DNA of 32,492 bases from the NCBI GenBank assembly GCA_949284545.1, contig CASDVX010000050.1:1-32492 (forward strand), given 5' to 3'. Below the pieces are notes generated by a model. The model was given only the letters and a program-made list of their open reading frames with translations. It ran no database searches and was not told the DNA's origin. This DNA is from an uncultured Eubacteriales bacterium (lineage in GTDB: Bacteria; Bacillota; Clostridia; Oscillospirales; CAJFTT01). Positions 1 through 5,776 of the stretch are shown here, in pieces (position 1 is the first letter of the stretch; each line of letters begins with the position of its first letter). The translations under genes and the position numbers were made by a program.

Positions 1-21
1 CGGCTGTTTTTTGATTTTCTA

Positions 22-49
22 TTGACATCCTCGTTAAAGATGCTATAAT
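22..49 (+). promoter_or_regulatory. Sigma-A-type promoter of tRNA-Pro
   Basis: A perfect -35 box TTGACA and a perfect -10 box TATAAT are separated by 16 nt. The predicted start lies just before the mature tRNA, as expected for a strong stable-RNA promoter. Confidence 0.88.
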
Positions 50-64
50 GAGTTGGTGTCGTTT

Positions 65-141
65 CGGGGTGTAGCTCAGTTTGGTAGAGCGCTTGGTTCG
101 GGACCAAGAGGTCGCGTGTTCGAATCCCGTCACTCCGACCA
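65..141 (+). tRNA. tRNA-Pro (anticodon CGG)
   Basis: A cloverleaf can be folded by eye. The acceptor stem is CGGGGTG with CACTCCG (one G-T pair), the D-arm is GCTC/GAGC, and the anticodon stem CTTGG/CCAAG encloses loop TTCGGGA. This gives anticodon CGG, which reads the proline codon CCG. The T-loop is TTCGAAT and the CCA end is encoded in the DNA. One oddity is that the T-stem GCGTG/CCCGT contains a T-C mismatch at its second pair, so the arm is weaker than usual. In bacteria this isoacceptor is often dispensable because the TGG-anticodon tRNA can read CCG. The gene has its own promoter and terminator, so it is transcribed alone. Confidence 0.95.
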
Positions 142-144
142 AGC

Positions 145-181
145 AGGGCTTGGAGCCAAATCGCGCTCCAAGCCCTTTCTT
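145..181 (+). terminator. Rho-independent terminator of tRNA-Pro
   Basis: A perfect 12-bp stem AGGGCTTGGAGC/GCTCCAAGCCCT with an 8-nt loop is followed by TTCTTTAT, starting four bases after the tRNA CCA end. Confidence 0.9.
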
Positions 182-244
182 TATACCTGAACCCGGGTAC
201 CCGCGTCCATAACGGCATTTTTTAGTTTCGCTTCGCCAGGCATG

Positions 245-276
245 GTCCGGGGCCGATTCGCGCTCCGGACTCTTTT
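245..276 (+). terminator. Second terminator-like hairpin downstream of tRNA-Pro
   Basis: The stem GTCCGGGGC/GCTCCGGAC has nine pairs, one of them G-T, an 8-nt loop and a TCTTTTT tail. No gene ends just upstream of it, so it is either a backup terminator or a duplicated remnant. Confidence 0.6.
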
Positions 277-290
277 TGTCTTCATCAAAA

Positions 291-521
291 TCAAATGTAC
301 CCGCGTTTAAACCGGTGTTTTTGCTGTATCGAGTTCCCATTCAGAAAAATCCGCAGGGGGAAAGAGTAATGTAGAAAGCAGCCTAAATAAGCGACAGCCG
401 CGATGATGCTTAATAGAGTGATATCAATAACAATAAATTTATTGTTTGAGACGGATGGACAATTTCCCAGATGGATACGCAGGCGGTGAACGTCGATCCC
501 AAGCTTGAGAACTATCTGCAT
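291..521 (-). CDS. Possible 76-aa single-span membrane protein (uncertain)
   Basis: I do not recognise this protein. It may be chance, but three things favour a gene. The ATG is preceded at 6 nt by AGGGGG. A promoter-like pair lies upstream on the same strand (boxes TTGGTT and TATTAT, 17-nt spacing). The product has one clear hydrophobic stretch near residues 29-59 (FIVIDITLLSIIAAVAYLGC onward). The stretch is visibly richer in AT than the core genes, like the neighbouring accessory cassette. Against it are the short length, the lack of a recognisable family, and the absence of a good terminator on that strand. It sits alone between the tRNA and the accessory cassette. Confidence 0.28.
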   Translation of the reverse strand: MQIVLKLGIDVHRLRIHLGNCPSVSNNKFIVIDITLLSIIAAVAYLGCFLHYSFPLRIFLNGNSIQQKHRFKRGYI

Positions 522-955
522 AAAGGGCCCCCTGTATTGTTTGTCATTCTCGAAAATGCTGAAGATAGATAATAGATTGTCTTTGGTGCGTAACCAATGA
601 TCCTGGGTTGAATTTCGGTGTTAATTATCGGCGTTAAGTCTCCGCCTATAATTTCGTTTGTGCGTCTTTTTTGTGGCCTCCGACCGGGTCAGAACGCGGT
701 TCGCGTCCCGACTTTTTTGTTAAATGAGTTGTTCGCGCCGGAAGTTTCACACGTTTTCCGTTCCTAACGCATACAGAATACGCATAAAACATTCCCTCGT
801 ATGAGCACTCAATTTTGCTACATATGAGGCGGAGGCATAAAGCTTAGTACTTCCAAAATCAGCAGTTCATGTAAACCTCGCATTCCAACCGATTATCCGG
901 TTTGTTGTGTTTTGTATCTATCGTTAAAAAATGTAAAGTTTCACAAACAACAGTA
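522..955. other. Gene-free lower-GC stretch with a decayed terminator hairpin
   Basis: I see no convincing coding sequence here. At 569-597 there is a minus-strand promoter-like pair (TTGGTT, 17 nt, TATTAT) that could serve the small ORF ending at 291. At 688-718 there is a hairpin GTCAGAACGCG/CGCGTCCCGAC with two mismatches and a TTTTTT tail, which resembles the two hairpins closer to the tRNA. The remainder up to the cassette promoter has no feature I can name. Confidence 0.5.
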
Positions 956-985
956 TTGACATATCTACCATTTTTGTGGTGTAAT
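956..985 (+). promoter_or_regulatory. Promoter of the secreted-protein/ABC cassette
   Basis: A perfect -35 TTGACA is followed after 18 nt by TGTAAT, five of six matches to the -10 consensus. The transcript would start about 30 nt before the first gene's start codon. Confidence 0.68.
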
Positions 986-1022
986 ATGCCCAGAGCTCAA
1001 AGAAATGAACGGAGGTTGTATC

Positions 1023-1421
1023 ATGAAACAAAAAATCGCGATGGCCCTTGTGACGTTATCACTTCTTCTCACTCTCGGTACCGCCCAGGCATTTGCCGGC
1101 AACGAAGCACTTGCGCACGCGGCAGACTTGCACGTTGACCAGCAGATCGTCTATTCAAAAACCTGCGAGGGCACATATAAGATCGGATGGGGCAGAAATT
1201 CGAGTACGTCCAAACACAGGGTCTGGTTTGTTATCGAAACAAAGTCTTCCAGCGGCAATTGGGTTGAAGACCAGAGTGTCCGCAAATTGTTATACGCCGG
1301 TGAATCTTTCGGTGAAACCAGTTCATACAGATACGGCAATTCTCATACATGGCGGATGAAGGTGGATGCTTACGCCTGGAACTGGGATTGTACTGCAACC
1401 GGATATATCCGCAACAAATAA
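1023..1421 (+). CDS. Small secreted protein with two cysteines, first gene of ABC cassette (unknown family)
   Basis: The protein has 132 residues. The start is set by GGAGG seven bases upstream; a slightly earlier ATG in frame overlaps this ribosome binding site and is rejected. It opens with a Sec signal peptide: positively charged MKQK, a hydrophobic core ALVTLSLLLTL, and a likely signal peptidase I site around TAQAFA-G. The mature part of about 100 residues is rich in Trp, Tyr, Ser and Gly and contains only two Cys (KTCEGTY and NWDCTATGY), one near each end, which suggests a disulfide closing a small beta domain. It is the first gene after a strong promoter and is followed by an attenuator, so it should be made in excess over the downstream permease and ATPase. 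That layout resembles lactococcin 972-type bacteriocin loci, but I do not see that family's sequence pattern. Its function is unknown; a secreted effector or ligand of the ABC system is inference. Confidence 0.85.
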   Translation: MKQKIAMALVTLSLLLTLGTAQAFAGNEALAHAADLHVDQQIVYSKTCEGTYKIGWGRNSSTSKHRVWFVIETKSSSGNWVEDQSVRKLLYAGESFGETSSYRYGNSHTWRMKVDAYAWNWDCTATGYIRNK

Positions 1422-1429
1422 ATTTTTCA

Positions 1430-1467
1430 GCAGACTTGTTGCACCGAGCGGCAGGTCTGCATTTTTT
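1430..1467 (+). terminator. Attenuator/terminator between the secreted-protein gene and the permease gene
   Basis: The stem GCAGACTTG/CAGGTCTGC has nine pairs (one G-T), a 13-nt loop and an ATTTTTTA tail. The ribosome binding site AGGGAG of the next gene follows immediately and there is no separate promoter, so partial read-through is the likely mode of expression of the downstream genes. Confidence 0.82.
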
Positions 1468-1482
1468 AGGGAGTATCAAGCT

Positions 1483-3408
1483 ATGAGCATTAACAGAAAG
1501 TATTTCAAGCTGTTTATCAACGACCTGTTTTTACCGTTGATCGCGCTTGCGTTTTTGATATATATAAATTACCTGCACATCAATTGTCTGTCGGTCAACG
1601 ACGGATATTTAATGCTGGGGAAGCTGTCAATGCTGCGCGAATCGCTGCTGACTTCTATTTTATGCTTCGCGTTTTTCCTGTTTGCTTCATATTATTTCAT
1701 TGACAAGGCGCGTCAGGATTCCATGCTGGAATGCATCAGAGCCACAAGCGGCGGGGCAAGGATCGTGTATTTCAGGCAGCTGGGAGTGCTGTTTTGCGTC
1801 GCTTTTTTATTTTACCTGGTATATCTGTTTTACAACCTGTATGCATATTTTGCCTGGAATATAGGCCATTTTGAAGTGCTTGGGCACATTACTATGTGTC
1901 TGTTCGTATACATATTCCTGGTTTCCGCGGCTGCCGTGCTTCTGGGGACTCTTGTTGCCCTGTTTTTCAAGAGACTTGCCGCGTGTCTGATAATGATAAC
2001 GATAATGCTTCTCGTCTCCCCTGTGGCGCTGTATCTTATCGAAGCTACTTTTTACGGATACGGTATAAATCTGTTTTCATTTTACGAATTTATCTGCCTT
2101 TTCCCGCGTGATCTTCAATCCATACCGCTGCACAGCATAGGGTATTCCCTGCTGCCCGACAGGGTGTCCGCCGCCGTATTTTACATCACGCTTTTCCTCA
2201 TTCCTATCATGATCAAGCTCCTGAAAAAACGGTCTGTCGTGAAATACGCCTGCGTCTCACTTTGCGGGGTTATTTGCGCCGCTTCGCTTACGGTATATTT
2301 CCTTCCGGGAGCCCGCACTTTGACACAGGATAATGCCGTCGGCAGCTTTGCAGTCGACAGGCTGTACTATATGGATGAGCATCTCGGCAGCGAAAAAAGC
2401 GAGGACGGCGGATTTTCGGTATTAAAATACGATATGGAGCTGACTGTTAAAAATCAATTGTCGGCGAAAGTGACCATGAGCGTCGACAACCGGTCGCTGG
2501 ACTCCTATAAGTTTACGCTTTACCACGGTTTTATAATAACCGGCGCCGAAAATCAGGACGGCGCGCCCCTGGAATTTACGCAGGACGGCGATTACGTGGA
2601 GGTCAAAAGCTCCGGCGCTCAGATTGCATCAATCACGCTGTATTATGCGGGATATAATCCCACCTACTTTGCCCACAGTCAGGGCATATCCCTTCCCGGC
2701 AATCTTCCCTTCTTTCCGCGCAGCGGTTATCAGGTCGTTTATGACGTGGATGAGCAGGGATTCTACAGTAATTTCCTTGACAAACCGGCCGAATTCCATA
2801 TCCGGGTAAATTACGGGAAGACGGTATATTCCAACTTGGACAGCGTGGGGAACAACACCTTCTCCGGAGTTTCCGACAACTGCGTTTTGGTATCGGGATT
2901 TTTAGATCAAACGGCCGTGGATGGCGTGGAGGTTGTATACCCATATCTTGACGCGGAACAATTCGGGGAAGAAATGCTAAAGGCGGATGTTTTGTCTTTC
3001 CTCAAGTCCAGAGAAGACGATAATCCCATAGAAAAAATAATTATCCTTCCGTATGTGAACATGGGGTCATATGCAAGATGTAACTATTATTCCGACGGCA
3101 CGATAGTATGCCTGCAGCTGAGAACTCTCAGCACCGATTACCCGGTATGCCTTGTGGCTAACGAAAAGCAGGCGCTGTTTGCCCTGTATAATACCTATTT
3201 GAAAAATCATTCCGACTTTGAAAACCGTCTGTCAATCGAGCGTCAGCAATATGAGGCATATCCCGATCTGGAGCCCGGGTTAGCCATTATGATGCAGGAT
3301 GCGATCGACCGTCTGGGAGAGGACGAGGCCTTATCTGCGATCGACTCGTTTGCCCACGACAGGTCCGACAAGCGGAGTTATGAGGAGTTTTTCTCAAGTC
3401 TGCAATAA
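1483..3408 (+). CDS. ABC-2-type permease with C-terminal extracellular M1-peptidase-like domain
   Basis: The protein has 641 residues. The start is the ATG nine bases after AGGGAG; the longer open frame upstream overlaps the previous gene and has no ribosome binding site. The N-terminal 275 residues hold about seven membrane spans (roughly 12-31, 55-73, 100-124, 133-162, 165-187, 229-247, 254-275), as in ABC-2 permeases. The remaining 365 residues follow the last span and should lie outside the membrane. They begin with beta-rich sequence (about 285-480, including the segment ITLYYAGYNPTY and LPGNLPFFPRSGY) that resembles the N-domain seen in permease/M1-aminopeptidase fusions. No HExxH zinc motif is present, so peptidase activity is unlikely and a binding role is more plausible. 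It is followed by its ATPase with overlapping stop and start signals. Membrane topology is well supported; the M1-like assignment is by eye. Confidence 0.85.
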   Translation: MSINRKYFKLFINDLFLPLIALAFLIYINYLHINCLSVNDGYLMLGKLSMLRESLLTSILCFAFFLFASYYFIDKARQDSMLECIRATSGGARIVYFRQLGVLFCVAFLFYLVYLFYNLYAYFAWNIGHFEVLGHITMCLFVYIFLVSAAAVLLGTLVALFFKRLAACLIMITIMLLVSPVALYLIEATFYGYGINLFSFYEFICLFPRDLQSIPLHSIGYSLLPDRVSAAVFYITLFLIPIMIKLLKKRSVVKYACVSLCGVICAASLTVYFLPGARTLTQDNAVGSFAVDRLYYMDEHLGSEKSEDGGFSVLKYDMELTVKNQLSAKVTMSVDNRSLDSYKFTLYHGFIITGAENQDGAPLEFTQDGDYVEVKSSGAQIASITLYYAGYNPTYFAHSQGISLPGNLPFFPRSGYQVVYDVDEQGFYSNFLDKPAEFHIRVNYGKTVYSNLDSVGNNTFSGVSDNCVLVSGFLDQTAVDGVEVVYPYLDAEQFGEEMLKADVLSFLKSREDDNPIEKIIILPYVNMGSYARCNYYSDGTIVCLQLRTLSTDYPVCLVANEKQALFALYNTYLKNHSDFENRLSIERQQYEAYPDLEPGLAIMMQDAIDRLGEDEALSAIDSFAHDRSDKRSYEEFFSSLQ

Positions 3409-3425
3409 TGAAAAAGAGGTTTGTT

Positions 3426-4271
3426 ATGCTGAAAATAGATAATTTAAGCAAGAAATTCGGGAGAAAAAAGGTCATCAATGATCTAAGCATTACTTTTGAA
3501 TCCGGGGTCTACGGTCTGCTGGGGCCCAACGGGGCGGGCAAAACAACCCTTATACGCTGCATCACGCAGCTGTACTCCACGGATCCGGCCGCCATAACGT
3601 TTGACGGCACGCCCGTACAGCGCTCAGACGGCTATTTGTCCCATGTGGGATATCTGCCGCAAAAGTTCGGCCTTTTCCGTGATCTGTCCGTATACGACGC
3701 GATGGCGATGCTGGCCGATATAAAAAGGATACCGCGCGGCGGTATAAAAGATGAGATATACCGGTGTGTGGAATCGGTGAATTTGATTGACAGGATCAAT
3801 TCCAAAGTGAAAACGCTTTCGGGCGGGATGGTAAAGCGTCTGGGGATCGCGCAGGCTCTTTTGGGAGACCCTGAGATACTTATTTTTGACGAGCCGACCG
3901 CCGGTCTCGATCCCGAGGAAAGATTGCGGTTTAAGCTCATCGTATCGAAGCTTGACCGCAGCAAAACAGTTATCATTTCCACACACATAGTGAGCGATAT
4001 CGAAACCACCTGTGACCGCGTCGTTGTTCTTAACAGCGGGAACGTGGATTTCTCCGGCTCCTGCGATGATCTGTGCCGGGTGGCGGCAGGCAAGGTGTAC
4101 GTCGTATCTCAGGAGGATACAAAGACGCTTGGCGGAAGATGTTTTGTGCAGTCGCAATACAGAGACGAGTCGGGGGTCATGTGCAGGATACTTTCCGCGG
4201 ATGAATTGAGTTACGAAAAGGTTTCGCCTACTCTGGAAGACGGATATATGTGTCTGCTCAAGGGGGTATAA
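3426..4271 (+). CDS. ABC transporter ATP-binding protein
   Basis: This 281-residue ATPase subunit powers the two flanking membrane proteins. It shows Walker A GPNGAGKTT (33-41), Q-loop Gln79, signature LSGGM (131-135), Walker B ILIFDE (151-156) with D-loop AGLD, and the H-loop His187 (STHI). The ATP-binding domain covers about residues 1-215; a short tail follows, as in ABC-2 exporters of the CcmA/BcrA type. The start chosen has AGAGG at 6 nt; an in-frame ATG six codons earlier overlaps the permease stop codon but lacks a ribosome binding site. With no substrate-binding protein gene in the cassette, export or a self-protection role fits better than import (inference). Confidence 0.95.
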   Translation: MLKIDNLSKKFGRKKVINDLSITFESGVYGLLGPNGAGKTTLIRCITQLYSTDPAAITFDGTPVQRSDGYLSHVGYLPQKFGLFRDLSVYDAMAMLADIKRIPRGGIKDEIYRCVESVNLIDRINSKVKTLSGGMVKRLGIAQALLGDPEILIFDEPTAGLDPEERLRFKLIVSKLDRSKTVIISTHIVSDIETTCDRVVVLNSGNVDFSGSCDDLCRVAAGKVYVVSQEDTKTLGGRCFVQSQYRDESGVMCRILSADELSYEKVSPTLEDGYMCLLKGV

Positions 4272-4273
4272 GC

Positions 4274-4915
4274 TTGATCTGGCGCCGTATCGCTCTGCAC
4301 CTGAAGTGCCTCCGCTTTTTCTCTTTCGTTCCTCTTATTGTCCTTTTTGTTATTTCTCCGCTTACCTTTATTCCGCTGCTGAATCATTACGGACCGTCGG
4401 ACGCGCTGTACAGTTTTCTCCTTGAATATACCCAGACTGTCTTTCCCTTTTTCTCGGTTTGGTGGATTATATTCATTTCACGCGAGTATATCGAAAGCGA
4501 CGGAAACGAACTGCTCTTTGTTTTTAAGCCGCGGACGCTGCTGCGCGAGTATCTGATTTTATTTGCGGCTTACCTGCTTTGCGCGTTGGTTCTTTACCTT
4601 TTGCTTTTGTCCGTTTTCCCTACCGCACTGCTGGAATATTTCCGCTTGATTTGCATATGCCTGGTTTACTTCGGTATTTCATATGTGCTTATGTATACCA
4701 CAAGCTCCGTACCGCTTACTGTCCTAATCACGCTTGCTTATTCACTTATGGCTATGGCCGTTCCCTCGGAACAGGTAAATGCGGTTTTTTATCTCTCTCT
4801 TCAGCGTTTTGACGGCGATATCCTAAAAACGGTATGTATACCGCAGCTGATAATCGCCTGTGTTTTAATTGCACTCGGTTGTTTTGTAAATAAAAAATAC
4901 ATCAGGTATCGATGA
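4274..4915 (+). CDS. Six-span membrane protein, second ABC-2-like subunit
   Basis: The protein has 213 residues with about six hydrophobic spans (17-36, 53-70, 93-112, 122-141, 146-163, 188-205), the typical count for a half ABC-2 permease. It has no large soluble domain, unlike the 641-residue permease. The best start is a TTG two bases after the ATPase stop, with AGGGGG seven bases before it; a GTG 24 nt upstream is in frame but overlaps the ATPase gene and is less well placed. It probably completes the transporter with the ATPase, but it could instead be an immunity-type protein. I do not recognise a named family. Confidence 0.82.
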   Translation: MIWRRIALHLKCLRFFSFVPLIVLFVISPLTFIPLLNHYGPSDALYSFLLEYTQTVFPFFSVWWIIFISREYIESDGNELLFVFKPRTLLREYLILFAAYLLCALVLYLLLLSVFPTALLEYFRLICICLVYFGISYVLMYTTSSVPLTVLITLAYSLMAMAVPSEQVNAVFYLSLQRFDGDILKTVCIPQLIIACVLIALGCFVNKKYIRYR

Positions 4916-5037
4916 AATTGCGTCTGTGCATTATAGTCAGACTATTGTTCACCACTCGCGGAATTGCCGTTGCGGCGTTTGTTATCCTGCTGAAAAAAGA
5001 CGCGTTTTGCAGTGATGTCCGGCAGAACGCCGGGTAA
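4912..5037 (+). CDS. Possible 41-aa hydrophobic peptide, coupled to the upstream membrane gene
   Basis: Its ATG overlaps the previous stop codon in the classical ATGA arrangement, so ribosomes could reinitiate there. The product begins MKLRLCIIVRLL, has a hydrophobic centre GIAVAAFVILL, then a charged tail with a second Cys. It may be a real small membrane peptide at the end of the cassette or the stump of a longer decayed permease gene. No family is recognised. The cassette terminator follows about 60 nt later, which places it inside the transcript. Confidence 0.38.
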   Translation: MKLRLCIIVRLLFTTRGIAVAAFVILLKKDAFCSDVRQNAG

Positions 5038-5094
5038 ATTTTCAGGCGTGCGGATTTGCACACGTATGCGTTTCCCGTTAGTCCCCCATAAGCC

Positions 5095-5126
5095 GGAAGC
5101 CGTCGCGAAAGCGGCTTCCTTTTTTT
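5095..5126 (+). terminator. Terminator of the ABC cassette
   Basis: A perfect 8-bp stem GGAAGCCG/CGGCTTCC with a 9-nt loop is followed by seven T residues. Confidence 0.9.
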
Positions 5127-5276
5127 GTACCCTTCGCCGTACATCCCTTTGTACAGCATTTCAGACATTTCCCCCGATAGGCTGACGCGCCCGTTTCGAA
5201 AACCGTTTTCCGGTCCCAATCGCTTAAACGGGATAATCGCCGGAGGTTAGCCCATGGCGGCTGCTATAAAGCGCGC

Positions 5277-5305
5277 TTGAAATTTCGCATGAATATGTGT
5301 AAAAT
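5277..5305 (+). promoter_or_regulatory. Promoter of the redox operon
   Basis: Boxes TTGAAA and TAAAAT with ideal 17-nt spacing. It is the best promoter match between the cassette terminator and the flavoprotein gene, and it implies a leader of roughly 460 nt. Confidence 0.6.
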
Positions 5306-5311
5306 ACAGTA

Positions 5312-5762
5312 AGGGGGTCGTACGGTTTCTTATCGAGAGTATGTGCTGAACGGAATATTTTATCGGCTCGCGGCAGATCACGTATGGGGTTTCCTGCTTC
5401 CGTTTTACGGTCTCCGGTGCAGACACACCCCGTTCCGGCCGTATTTGCCGGCTTTTTGTATGTGACAAAGCCGCCGTTGCCCGCGTTGCTGTCGTCTCCA
5501 CGGCGGAGATGGGCAAGTCCGCGCCTTGCCTTATATCAACGCAAGGCCGCGCAAAAGATGCGGCTGTACGGCGTGCATATTATAAAATGCGTTTGCAAAA
5601 GCGGCGGCTGCGGGAACATCGCAGACTTCCAACGGAAAGGCACGCGGCAGGGTCAAACCGCCCGCCGCGGATTACGTGCTCGGCGGAGAGCTTTTCGGGC
5701 ATTAAGCTTGGCGGCGCGGTTCTGGATTGTTCTGGAAATATCAAAGGTTATAAGCGCAAATC
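5312..5762 (+). other. Long untranslated leader of the redox operon
   Basis: No credible gene lies here; the open frame that continues upstream of the flavoprotein start reads as Arg/Pro-rich noise. Two hairpins are visible: a weak terminator-like CCGGC/GCCGG followed by CTTTTT near 5435-5457, and a bulged stem CGCGCCTTGC/GCAAGGCCGCG near 5520-5552. I cannot match it to a known riboswitch. A weak second promoter close to the gene is possible. Confidence 0.4.
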
Positions 5763-5776
5763 AAAGGAGGGGTATT

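Larger units (their letters stand above)
145..325 (+). repeat. Degenerate ~100-bp tandem repeat containing a terminator hairpin
   Basis: Two units lie side by side. Each has a hairpin with the shared loop/right-arm string TCGCGCTCC (at 161 and 258), a T-tract, and then the exact decamer GTACCCGCGT (at 197 and 297) followed by an ACGG/CCGG...TTTTT segment. The spacing between units is 97-100 nt. The rest of each unit has diverged. It looks like an old duplication of the region downstream of the tRNA; the tRNA itself is not duplicated. Confidence 0.5.

Noticed and set aside
902-1138. 78-aa open frame overlapping the secreted-protein gene
   Set aside because: It spans the promoter and ribosome binding site of the 1023 gene in another frame and its product is Arg-rich without features.
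1366-1482. Longer N-terminus for the 641-aa permease
   Set aside because: The extension overlaps the end of the secreted-protein gene and the attenuator, and has no ribosome binding site; the ATG at 1483 does.
1023-4271. Direct assignment of the cassette to the lactococcin 972 family
   Set aside because: The gene order is similar, but I do not see the family's sequence pattern in the secreted protein, and the permease resembles a permease/M1-like fusion instead.
65-5126. Integrative element using the tRNA-Pro 3' end as attachment site
   Set aside because: I looked for a second copy of the tRNA 3' end near the cassette and for an integrase gene and found neither in the window.
5238-5264. Eight-codon leader peptide frame after GGAGG
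   Set aside because: It ends before the predicted promoter of the redox operon, so it would not be in that transcript, and it has no informative codons.
5384-5776. N-terminal extension of the CrtI-like flavoprotein
   Set aside because: It is Arg/Pro-rich with no domain, and a strong AAAGGAGG sits right before the ATG at 5777, where the dinucleotide-binding fold starts.
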